A DNA stretch of 64,000 bases from Siphonodentalium dalli (taxonomy: Eukaryota; Mollusca; Scaphopoda; Gadilida; Siphonodentaliidae), in NCBI GenBank assembly GCA_032622095.1, contig CP136066.1, positions 133,951,917 through 134,015,916 on the forward strand, written 5' to 3'. Below the pieces are notes generated by a model. It saw only the letters and a list, made by a program, of their open reading frames with translations, was not told the origin of the DNA and did no database searches. Position numbers and translations under genes: made by a program. This document shows, one piece after another, positions 53,661 to 64,000 of this stretch (its first letter is position 1; every line of letters starts with the position of its first letter).

Positions 53661-53703
53661 ATTTCACATCAAATCAAATGCTTCAAATACATTTAGTTTT
53701 CAC

Positions 53704-54330
53704 AAAACTAAAAGTCTTGTAAGGTTCCAATGAAACAAGAACAGGAAGCAAACGTAATAGAAATGTACTACCAGTAATAGTGTGCAATATACTTCTCAAA
53801 TGAGTTCAGTGCCATAGTGAAAAATTCTTTTCAAAGTATTAAAATCTTTGACCCAATTTACTTTGATCCACAGGGTCCATGTACTGATCATGTGCTTCTA
53901 TCAGTGGAGTAAAAGGCTTCACAAACTAAAAGTCTTGTAAAGGTTCCAATGATACAATAACAGGAAGCAGCATAACATCCAGGTACAAAAACAGTGGAAT
54001 AGAATTCTCAAAGGTTTTCAGTGTTCTTTATATGAGAGAGTGAAAGAAATCTGTTTCAAAGTAAATCTTTCATCTACAGGATTCATGTGTTGATCATTTG
54101 CTACAATGTTCACAGTGAAAGAGTTAATAAACTAACGTTCTTGAAAGGTTCCAATGAACAACATAAAAATCCATGTGCTAAATAGCGCCTAACACAGAAA
54201 ATAAATTATTGCTCAAAGGTTTTCTGTTCTCTTGTGAAAGAAGTCCTTTCCTAACTTCCAAGTACATCTTTGACCCAGCAAGGTTCATGTGCTGATCATG
54301 TGTTAACATCAGGAAGTGAATACTCCAGTC
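53704..54330. repeat. Three diverged tandem units of about 190-235 bp upstream of the distal first exon
   Basis: Each unit contains AAAGGTTCCAATGA, an AGAATTCTCAAAGG-like block, a TTTCAAAGTA..CTTTGACCC-like block, a CA(C/G)G(G/A)TTCATGT(G/A)CTGATCATGTG block and a TGTTAACATCAGTGAA-like tail; the TGATCAT landmark is near 53886, 54091 and 54293. The units lie immediately 5' of the candidate exon at 53592-53660, so they could hold promoter elements. Confidence 0.7.
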
Positions 54331-56227
54331 ATCATCACAAAATGGTCTCTGTGTTGCTGATCAAGGAACACCAGTTTATGATATAAGTTTGATTAAAGAC
54401 ACACAGTTACTCAGGCATTTGGAAGCTCTTCAGAACTAGTGCAGAATGGTGAATCTATGAGACATGGCAGTATATAATGAGTTTCCTGGCAGAAATTATA
54501 CCACATCTCAGTTAATCAATATTAAAAATGTCAAACCATTGCATGGAATTACGTCTAATGATTAATAACAATCCCAGCCAATTAAGACAAACCACAGTAA
54601 TGAATGAGATGGGATCACTCAATCTCAATCTGCACAGTGAATGGACCGTTAAATATTATCACTCAAAACTGAAGCATTTTATTACCATCACGGAAATCCA
54701 TCACGAAGGTTGAATGTATCCCTGTATTAAAAGAGTCTCTCAGAAAAAATGCTGATGCAATATAAAGCCTTTAAGATTTATTCCTTTAGAGTGTCTTCAG
54801 AAAGAAATTCCAATAAATGTCATTTTTGAAGTGCACTCATTGCAAAAATGAAGAAATTTAACTGTTTCTGTCTAGCAAAAACTGTCTCTTTTAATCCTCA
54901 GCTATTATACAGGTTCCAAGTGCTTTGCATGGTGAATTTCATGTGAATTTTCAGCTAGCCAGTTACATGTAACAAGTGAACTACTTTAATTAAATAAAAT
55001 CTTAAGTCAGAATATAGAAGACAGCTGCAAGTCTTGTTAGTTCAGACATTGCACTTTTAATGGACCTCTTTGCTGATGACATAACCAGTGTAATGTCTAC
55101 TTAAGTAGACCTTTCTACTTTATATAGTGGCCATGAGTAATTCATTCAAATTTGAAAATTTGAACCAGGAATGCCATTTACTGTTGACTTAGATGGGAGG
55201 GTAATCATGCATGGGTAAAGCCTTTTACTTAAGTTTGTGGCGAGAAAGCCAAACATATCCTGTCAATAGCTCCAGTAAGTAATCGACCCATATGATTGGC
55301 TAAAAGCCAGCTGTAGGTGTGTGTGGTTTCCATTCACGAAAAGGTTTTATTTCCGACAGTGATAAACATAGTCAAACAACAATGCCATGCATTCCTTTCC
55401 TATCATTGCTCAGGTAAAACTGACAGTGGACATGACTATATACAGACACAACCTAACTATTAAAACACTGATCAATATTAAATTAAGGTATACAGCTAGA
55501 TAAACTTCCATACTGATACAAGTTTTTATACCTATGCTAAAAAAAAACAGTTGAGATACTTCTGATATGATTGTTATGAGGTTTTTTCATGCTGAGATCA
55601 GATGTGTGAATTTAAAATTTTAATATATGGCTTATGTCAAAGGTATTGAACTATGAGACTGTGTTGTTCTCGCAACTGGGTCAGTTATAGAATGCACAGG
55701 ATCCACTTTCAAATTTAAACGGCTACTAGTATACTTTTCAGGTCACATACAATGTCAATGAATACTTTCAATACTATAAAAGGTCATTTTGGGAGTCGCA
55801 GGGAATGCATGGGGAGGGTGGGGTAGTGGCGTTCCTGTGTAGTAGCCAGAACATGTAACCACAACAGATGGTATACAAATAATCTAAAAGTTCAATAGCA
55901 AGTAATCTTAGATGAAAGTTGGGGAAGGGGCTACTGTGGGTCTATACTAATATCATGATTCTACCTCCAGGTATTGCAGTATTTGCAGAATATTTATCTT
56001 TTCTGTGTACAGGCTGTAATTCTATTTTCATATCTGTCTATCTGATGCAACAACAAACCCCCCAAACTAAAAAGGCTGACTGTTGATAAGTGCGAGATGA
56101 CACAAAATTGACTGATCTCAGATGTTGACAGACATCGGTAACTGACAAATCGCGTTACAGCAAACAAAGTTCAAGGCCAGATACATCCTAAACAAAGGAG
56201 CTTCCCCCGATGGTAAATTCTCGTGCA
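54331..56227 (-). other. Upstream region, nothing recognised
   Basis: No exon, transposon end or tandem repeat could be supported. It lies 5' of the most distal candidate first exon. Confidence 0.35.
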
Positions 56228-56406
56228 TTTAACCCTTTCAGTGCCAAGTCTGATTTTTGTATCAACCCTTATTTCCTTGATCATTTTTCAAATTTATTGA
56301 TTATAATAATGTGTATCACATTATTATAATCACTATTAAAATTTGAAAAATGATCAAGGAAATATGGGTTGATACAAAAATCGGACTTGGCACTGAAAGG
56401 GTTAAA
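56228..56406. mobile_element. MITE, family D (copy 2), near-perfect hairpin
   Basis: TTTAACCCTTTCAGTGCCAAG at the left folds on the right end over about 80 bp per arm with few mismatches (CTTGATCATTTTTCAAATTT paired), around a centre TGTGTATCACA. Better conserved pairing than copy 1. Confidence 0.92.
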
Positions 56407-56760
56407 ACACTGTTTAAACCAAATAACATAGCTTCGTTCTGAGATCTTCAACATGCCTAGGTGTATGTGTGCATTTAGTAAAAGTGACAGTCGTTTAATA
56501 GGTTAAAACAATTGGATCCAGATTTGAATGGAAAACCATCAGTGATTTTTGGCCATTTCTGAAGCTGATAAACCAACAAAGAATAATATTTACATTGAAT
56601 CAAAGTGTGTATTTAATAAACAGAAGCCATTATAACTTCAATATCGATGCAATGTTTTAATTAATAGTTGTAGAGTTATTTCCGAAATGTTAAGCTACAA
56701 CCTTGACGAAATAAGCCTATCGGAATTATACATGGTAATTAATCAATAATCCCTCTTAAT

Positions 56761-56803
56761 GATATTGTTCTACAAAAGATGCCCTCTTTTGTAGAACAAT
56801 ATC
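56761..56803. repeat. Perfect 19-bp hairpin with 5-base loop
   Basis: GATATTGTTCTACAAAAGA (56761-56779) is exactly complementary to 56785-56803, loop TGCCC. Too short for a typical microRNA precursor. Confidence 0.8.
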
Positions 56804-57949
56804 ACCCTCAGGCAAGAGATGAAAAAATAAATAGAAGAATATAGTCAATATACATATATATGTTTCCCGTAACTCGGCTGAGCCATGTTAAAGGAGTTAA
56901 CAGCTTTACGACAGGATGCAAAGTATTATCAAACAGTGGTCTTTTTAAACATTCACACAAGACCCTACAAGTTAGTATGGCATCTATCCTTTCTCTATGG
57001 CATATACTATCAGAGCTACTTATATAACTCTCTAAACTGATCAAAGTGGGAATTGCAGACAAAATTGAAGTTTCAATTTGTTTTCAGGTTACATTTGAAA
57101 TCAACATTGCTACAATTTTATAACTGATTCATGTATAACAGAAAAACATGTCATAGAAAAAATATTTGCGGCGAAATTAATATCCATTACACATCATTCA
57201 CTTTTTCGACTGTCAAACTAGTTTTGAACCATCTAAATAGCTTTCAACTCGTATGTTTTATCTTAACACTCGAATTTAAATGACATTTGTGACTTTTTAG
57301 TTTTCATACTTTAACCAAGGTTAACGCACCTTTAGATGGTGTGTCTGTGGAGATTAAAGTCACCAGTGTTTGAAAGGGTTAACAACAATAACTAGGAAGT
57401 AACTGTGGAGGTGTGGTTAACTCCAGTCTGAGGTTCGTCTATTCTGAACATTTCCTCAAATATTGCAACATTTCTACAAATAATATACATTTTCATTGTC
57501 AAATCCAAACAAAATGAGTAATGAAAAAGAAACATTCCCTGAACAGGAATATATTGATTGAGGTGGTCCTTCACACATTCAAGTTTTGCACAGACAGATT
57601 AGATTAAACATATTCATATCCACAATTCATGTTATCATAAAATAACACAATTTGGACAATGGGATTGAAGAAGAAGTGCAGTGCTCACTTATGAGTACCT
57701 CCTTGAAATCTACAGATTAAATTATGAAATTCCTTACAAATGTTCCGCAGAACTTTTATATTATAATGAGCTGACTGAAACCAGTAGCAAAATTAATCCT
57801 CCCAGCAGGAAATTTGATTTGTCTGTCAATAAAATACGCCAGCAAGCGACTTACACAGGATTTATCACTAAACCTTTTACAACAATCAATCCTTTTTCAT
57901 CAAAGACTATTCAATCCAATTTGGTGTTAAACAGGACCAATACATAATC

Positions 57950-59109
57950 TAATAGGAGCTGGTTTGCATGTGGGATGCCCAAGTAGCATCATATGTCAGT
58001 CAATAAGTCTGTGAGAAGGAATTCCATTCAGTTCCCACAATAAGACACCTAACAATGTCTGGGAGCAATGTTCAGTGCATTTCTAGGAATGTTTGTGATA
58101 TTCCCATTCTTGCCTGCACTGTCTGAACTTGGGCATAATAAGATTTCTTTGAACATAAAAATGCAGACATAAATGAGATATGTTTTTCTAAGAGTTTATA
58201 CATGACGTGTTAATAATGCATGTATATATATACACAATAATTTGAAACAATTGTGATTGGGGGAGGGGTAAATCAGAATGAAAATTAAAGGAGAGCACAA
58301 GATTTTTATTTCAATTTGCAAACAGGGAGGGAGAAAGCCTCAAAGGTTTCCCAGCCAAAACCAGAGGGCAATTGAAATCAATTCTGGAACTGTTTTATTG
58401 TTGTTTTTCATCAAATTTATAATTAGGAAGGAATTTTGTGAGGGCAGACTTCAATGATAAATGTTTTTTTAAAGAATTTATACATGAGATGTAAATTATA
58501 TCTATACCATAATTTGCTGAGGTGAAACCATTGGAATAGAGGGGGATGTTTATAGAAAGAAAAATATTGTTATTATTACATAAGTTTAGTTGCTAGTAAA
58601 TTTCTCTGATTATACTAAATGACAAAATGTCACTGACATCCAACCTCACGGCCACTAGTAAATAGATAACAAATTGCCTAATCTTATCAGTGTTATATGA
58701 AGGAGCTTCACAAATGCTCCATGACAGCTTGATGTGTCATTGTGTGATCAACTGAGCCACCTGGGGCCCCTAATATACATGTATATAGTTTCTACAAGCT
58801 ATGATGCATATCAGACAGTGGACCCTAATAGTGCTCAGAGCATGTTGCAAGTTCCTGTGATGTAGGCCAATCTTCTGGCATGCCCAGCAGAATGCGGAGA
58901 ACCAGAAACAGGGTGAATGGAATGCAAGTAATCACATGTTAATTGTTATACCAAACAGCACTAGCAGAGACTGATGAGAAACAAGAAGAATAGGAAGTAA
59001 TACCTCTGGTTAATACCTTCTACCTACTATGGATTAATATATTAGCAATAACAAGAGGTATGCATCGGATATGGTGCGGTGTGGTCGAGTTATGGCAATC
59101 CTGAATAGT
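57950..59109 (-). other. Upstream region, nothing recognised
   Basis: AT-rich sequence with a few loose reiterations (TTTTTCTAAGAGTTTATACATGA and TTTTTTAAAGAATTTATACATGA about 280 bp apart). No gene evidence. Confidence 0.35.
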
Positions 59110-59492
59110 GCAATATTTTAAACTGCAATGGACACTCAACACATTCCAGCAGGACTAGTTTTTTAACTAATCCCAGATATACATGAGCAGAATACATCAA
59201 CTGAATTTTGTCAAAATGGGATAACGTTTGTCAGAGTTATCGCACTTTATGTTGCGAAATGGGAAACCCAGAAAACAATAAATTTTTTAGGAAGCATAAC
59301 TCCTGAAATAAGATTCAGACAGGACCGGTTTTCATACTCCTCCAATATATTCATGAATAGAACCAATGAACCAAATTTGTTCAAAATCAACTAACATTTG
59401 TTTAATAGAGTAATCACTCCTACAGTCAACCACGGCTATGTCACAAAATGGATAAATATCTGCTGAAATCCTCCAAAGATATTCACGAATAG
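59110..59492. repeat. Diverged pearl-like units
   Basis: TTTTGTCAAAATGGGATAACG, AGCATAACTCCTGAAATAAG and GAACCAAATTTGTTCAAAAT recur at roughly 150-160 bp, in the layout of the other core repeats but strongly diverged. Confidence 0.5.
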
Positions 59493-59701
59493 AAGTCATA
59501 GAAGAAAACTGGTCAAACTCGGATTACATTCATTGGGAGTTTTCAAAGTCAAAGAAGAAAACTGGTCAAACTCGGATTACTTTTGTTTGGAGTTATCGAA
59601 GTCAAAGAAGAAAACTGACCTGGTCCAACTCGGATTACTTTCGTTGGGAGTTATCGAAGTCATAGAAAAAACCTGGTCAAACTGGGATTACTTTTGTTGG
59701 G
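59493..59701. repeat. 52-58-bp tandem repeat, four copies
   Basis: AAGTCAAAGAAGAAAACTGG followed by TCAAACTCGGATTACTTTTG and TTGGGAGTTATCG repeats at about 59493, 59545, 59598 and 59656. Copies differ by a few bases and indels, and the plus strand stays open through all of them. Confidence 0.9.
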
Positions 59702-60587
59702 ATACCCACCATCAGTCATCAAACCATATGTCGACTGTTGCACAACTCTAAAATAACAAACTTTGAGATGAACCAAGTACATAGTTTCTTATCACTGTCC
59801 TCATTTCACTTCCACTACAGTGCAGAGAGGTCATATATTGCCACAAGAAGCTAAACAGGCAATTATTAAGACTATAGAGAGCATTGGTCCTGGCTAACTG
59901 ATACCATCTGGAAAAAATTATTCTGAACATATATCATACAGATCAACACCTCAACAGCTAAATTAAACATACACTAAACAAATGGCTATGAGGCCACTCA
60001 TTTGTTCACTAGGTCATTATTTTGCAAACAACAATCTACTATTTTAATAACAGAGACTCATTATCCAACTTTATAATAATGGACAGTTATTTCACTGTGA
60101 ACGATTTCATTTTATATGACTCAAATGTATGTTACCATAATATATAACTAGAAACATAACAGAAAGGGTGTGTCTAACTTCATATTTCAGGCATGTTGAT
60201 TCACGCATGCATTGATTTTTAAACTGTTAAAATTTATAGAATCTAATTCCATTCCCGATAGGCAGGTTGTAGCATCCCTCACATCAAAACCTAAACTGTT
60301 ATAGTAATGAACATGTAAATATAGTCCTTCTTCAGTAACTATCTCAATGTACAAATCGCAGAAAATCTGATTAGACATACCGTGCACACCAATCACTCAT
60401 TCAATTTGAAATGCTCTGCAAAATCTGAATTATGCCACGATATATAATATTAATAAGTAACAATTGCCGAAATGTAAGAGTAAAAAACTCTGAGAATATA
60501 GGTTAACTCTATCGCAAAAGGAGATCATTGTCAGTTAGTCATGTACAGTCAACGGTTGGAAAAACAATTGGGTACTGCCAGTCCATT

Positions 60588-60968
60588 ATTCCCTTCCATG
60601 GCTGGTGCTTCCTGAAATTTTGTGAAAACCCTGTGCCAATCAATGCATTCTCTTTATATATATATGCGAGTCTCCCATAGGAAGCCTAGCTTATATATTA
60701 AAGAGAATACATTGGCCGCAAACACAATTTAGTTTGAACTTGTAAGACAGTCATTCTCTTATATATGCAAGGCTCCCTATGGAAGACTGCGCTGGTGCAG
60801 CATTAGAGATCATGTGCCAATGCATTCTCTTATATATATATGCGAGTCTCTGATAGTCATATACATTGTATAAGATAATCCACTGACTTACAAGATGAAG
60901 GTAAATATTGTTAGGCCATTGTATTTCTTATATATGTGATCAGGAACTTGTAGTCATGAAAGGGTTAA
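60588..60968. mobile_element. Multi-hairpin MITE, family A (copy 9, expanded)
   Basis: ATTCCCTTCCATGGCTGG to AGTCATGAAAGGGTTAA, 381 bp instead of the usual 240. It contains extra TATATATATGCGAGTCTC segments, as if two copies had recombined or one had inserted into another. Confidence 0.82.
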
Positions 60969-61209
60969 ATATATTTATTGGTATTGGGAACGAAAGCATA
61001 AATACTCTTTGTTATAGGTGATCATTCAAAATTTTGGTCCAGACTGTAAAAATCAGGTAAAACTGCCTCCTTTTTAATATATAACCTATATATCTCATTA
61101 TCAAAATCTCTTAGGAATGGGTTCATACATTCAATATCATGATTTTCACATTTCACATAATGATAATATAGAGAAAGCTTTAAATGTCTATCTTTGTCAA
61201 TTCCACAAC

Positions 61210-61223
61210 TCTAAAAGACACCC
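61210..61223. repeat. Poly-C tract
   Basis: A run of about 14 C between AAGACA and ACAATAAAC. No function is inferred; length may be unreliable. Confidence 0.8.
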
Positions 61224-62389
61224 CCCCCCCCCCACAATAAACATGGACATGCCATGTACTAAACTAGTACAAGAAATATTTTTATGGTGTCAAATTGATT
61301 GAGGCTTCATTATGAACCAATTTTGACAGCTATCACGAGAGACCTCCCAACAACCAAATGGTTTTACCTGGGTGTACTGGTAATAGGCAATTAGCTTCTT
61401 ATAACCAAAATATGCAGATTGCATGCTCAAGCTCTGTGGCTCTTTATCCATGGGTTATGTTCTATACAGGTGTAATTACTGGTTAATTAGCTCAGCCCTA
61501 AGTAATAAGTGCCAGGTGTGCTGATCTTAGTAACACTTAGTTTATTGAGCCAATGTGACGGAATATATCTGAGTATTATTTAAGGATAGGATAGGATATT
61601 TTTATTTCCAACTTATACTGTGCATATAAAGACATATAAAATAATATAAATAAGTTTTGCTATTGTATATTGTGAGGGGGTAACTTAGTCAGGGTTGACT
61701 GTCTTCCAGCTACCACCTTTACAAATTCAGCAGTTGTGATAATGATGTGGCCATAAATGTAATAAGAATTTATGAAAATATAAAACATTTTTTAATTGTG
61801 GTCAAAATAAACCCTTGATAAATGAATAATTCCTGTTGTTTATTTCCATTGATTCATTTTAGCCATGTTAAGTTAATATGGTCAACGAAGATTTTTGATG
61901 TTTTTACCTAAATGTTACACAATAACTTTTTAAGTCTATGTGTCTTCGTTATATTAAAAAATGGTGAAGTCTATCTGCAAGGCTAGAAAAGACACAACAG
62001 CTATATAAATTTCCCTCCAGAGTTAACTGCCATGAACTCACATCAGTCTGAAGTGAATTAAATGAGAAATATTATTGAAACAATCTCCACAAATTTAAAG
62101 ATATAATGTAGTGCATGAAAACAAAAACACAAAGGACAATATATATATCATACCAAGAGAAATAACTCTATTGGTATCTTGCTGAACATTAAGCAGTTAT
62201 ATCCAAATATCAATTTCATAGAGTTGTCCCTCCTGCCCTGGACAATATCCATGAAACAATCTGAAGGGAGGCTTGAGAGATATCTTTGTGAAATGAGCAG
62301 TTTCTTTGAAAAGCAGATGGAAATCCAAACAGATTTATGTCTCTAGTTCTGTGATTCACTTTTGTTTTCCGTATTGATCGGATTCACTC

Positions 62390-62490
62390 CATTCCATTGG
62401 TTATGGTGCAGAGCATGCGCGAGTCCATTGGTTAGTGGTGGAAGCCACGTAACAGATCACTTCATGGCAAAATCTAATTTCTATAAAAAG
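62390..62490. promoter_or_regulatory. Promoter-like cluster: two CCAAT boxes, NRF1-like site, TATA
   Basis: CCATTGGTTA occurs at 62394 and 62425, GCATGCGCGAG lies between them at 62413, and CTATAAAAAG is at 62481. Read on the plus strand the spacing to a start near 62512 would be normal for a TATA promoter; read on the minus strand, two AACCAATGG boxes plus the NRF1-like site could drive a ZO 5' UTR exon near 62.3 kb. Direction is undecided and no spliced exon could be linked. Confidence 0.35.
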
Positions 62491-62864
62491 CCGATAAAAA
62501 AAGACAAATACTGCTTCGTGCTTGGTTATATTTAAATTGCAAGATCGGAGGACAATGCCATGACATTATTCCCCATAATGGTGAAACACAACAACTGTTA
62601 TAATCCAGAATACATGCCACAAATTCATAATGCATTTATATACTCATCACAATCTACCAGATTTCATCTTCCAGTCTTTATCAGTCAACAATATTTATTA
62701 AAGGTTATTTTTTCGCACTTTGTTGATTTTATAATTACTATTAAAATACTACAATTCTCACAAACGTTTAAATTGCCGGACATGCACTCCATATTTAGAA
62801 ACGATTTATTTCGTCATCTTGGGAAAGCAGCATCATCCTGATCTAGAGACATATAAAATCTGGG

Positions 62865-63342
62865 ATATCTAAATTCAACTGATCAATACTGGTCTTAAGA
62901 TTAGTCAAGCCAAAAAGATATCTAAATTCAACTGATCAATGCTGATGTTAATATTAAAGTCAAGCCAGGAAGAGATATCTAAATTCAACTGATCAATGCT
63001 GATGTTAATATTAAATTCAAGCCAGAAAGGGATATCTAAATTCAACTGATCAATACTGGTCTTAATATTAGTCAAGCCAAAAAATGCTGATGTTAATATT
63101 AAAGTCAAGCCCGGAAGAGATATCTAAATTCAACCGATCAATGCTGGTGTTAATAATATTAAAGTCAAGCCAGGAAGAGATATCTATATTCAAATGATCA
63201 ATACTGGTCTTAATATTAGTCAAGCCAAAAAGAGATATCTAAATTCAACTGATCAATACTGGTCTTAATATTAGTCAAGCCAAAAAGAGATATCTAAATT
63301 CAACTGATCAATACTGGGTCTTAATATTAGTCAAGACAGGAA
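62865..63342. repeat. Minisatellite, about nine 53-60-bp units of two types
   Basis: Units start ATATCTAAATTCAACTGATC and then differ: type 1 continues AATACTGGTCTTAATATTAG, type 2 AATGCTGATGTTAATATTAAA. The order is roughly 1-2-2-1-2-2-1-1-1, which points to unequal exchange among units. It is followed by a small stem GGCACCACA / TGTGGTGCC at 63348-63381. Confidence 0.92.
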
Positions 63343-63395
63343 GGGGTGGCACCACAACTCAAGCCACCAAGCTGTGGTGCCCAAATTCAAGCCAT

Positions 63396-64000
63396 GAATA
63401 TGTGTTTGAAATGAGGTTCCCACACACACAGGTCAGAAAGGTAATGAAATTCAAAAACATTGATGACCACTCCACAACAATTCTCAAGGTGTTTCAAGAC
63501 CATCTACCTGTAATTCAAAGCCATTCAAGGGATTTTTTCAGCATATTTCCAAAATTTCCAAAACTATGTTTGTATGTTGAAAAGATATATATCACAAAAA
63601 GTCGGAGCAATTTTGAATGGTCATTTATCAGATTCAATATTAGCCCAAGTTGCGCATGAATACTGTGAAATCAACCTTGCTGAAATCAAACCCAGGGATC
63701 ATCTACACCCACACCAATCACTGGGATATTACACCCTGCATCTCTATAAACATCCCCTGCTTTTCACTGGGCACAGGATGAACACCTATAATTGAAATGA
63801 TGCCTTTGAACCTGGAACCATTCATAACAATAAATGTTTGATAGATCACCTAGTGGGCATCCTACACATGGCCGATGCACATACACACAGATGCAGCTCA
63901 CCATAAAGAATCAATTTGATTTCCTTTATACTGTGTGCACATCGCGATGTTAGCAATTCAATGACAATGAAATAATAATGCCGCCTGAACACTGGGATTC
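63396..64000. other. Right edge, unresolved
   Basis: Two overlapping open frames on the plus strand (63402-63659, 63574-63795) have no recognised motif. The run TTTCCAAAATTTCCAAAA and similar words are simple. Nothing can be assigned. Confidence 0.3.

Noticed and set aside
59533-59751. Repeat-protein gene (four similar peptide units)
   Set aside because: The open frame simply follows a 52-58-bp minisatellite; unit lengths are not all multiples of three and no start, splice or flanking gene structure supports it.
62510-62610. U6 or other snRNA gene downstream of the TATA box
   Set aside because: A weak resemblance (AAATTGCAAGATCGGAGGAC) exists, but the ACAGAGA box, the usual 5' stem and a terminal T run are missing.
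1-64000. tRNA or rRNA genes
   Set aside because: No cloverleaf with a GGTTCGA-type T arm and paired acceptor stem, and no rRNA-like conserved blocks, were found on either strand by eye.

Overview
The window is animal nuclear DNA. It is AT-rich and intron-dominated, with GT-AG introns, tandem minisatellites and many short non-autonomous transposons. It holds essentially one recognisable host gene, on the minus strand, running from about 53.7 kb (5' end) to 0.55 kb and continuing beyond base 1. Eighteen well-supported exons encode a zonula occludens scaffold (ZO/TJP family; TJP1-3 in vertebrates, polychaetoid in flies). In order they give PDZ1, PDZ2, a proline-rich linker, PDZ3, SH3, the U5 hook and a guanylate-kinase-like (GUK) domain. 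About 759 codons are present and every exon-exon phase agrees. The C-terminal part of the protein lies outside the window.

The organism is probably an invertebrate, most likely a lophotrochozoan and possibly a bivalve or other mollusc. The main reason is a set of interspersed, roughly 160-bp core repeats with GACAGACGG-type tails, which resemble the bivalve pearl/CvA (Helentron-like) repeats. The exon proteins are clearly ZO but diverged from vertebrate copies. This assignment is inference.

Layout. Bases 0.5-11.5 kb hold the PDZ3-SH3-GUK exons, close together, with MITEs, a near-perfect 82-bp-arm hairpin and pearl-like repeats between them. Bases 11.5-23.3 kb are one large intron with a LINE 3' relic, a TTAA-flanked MITE, a MULE-like element with 9-bp target duplications, and a CpG-containing promoter-like patch near 21.1-21.5 kb. 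Bases 23.3-31.0 kb hold the linker, PDZ2 and PDZ1 exons; here the end of one exon with its splice donor is tandemly duplicated, and a 1.26-kb Harbinger-like transposon sits in the duplicated array. Bases 31-64 kb are 5' introns and upstream DNA. They contain three possible first coding exons (near 31.1, 47.0 and 53.6 kb), all ending in the same phase, nine copies of one multi-hairpin MITE family, an unusual foldback element made of palindromic repeats (37.2-37.7 kb), and minisatellites near 59.6 and 62.9-63.3 kb.

No rRNA, tRNA, CRISPR array or second host gene could be supported. Apart from the ZO exons, only the transposon-borne reading frames and the LINE fragment look protein-coding, and the former could not be assigned a function.
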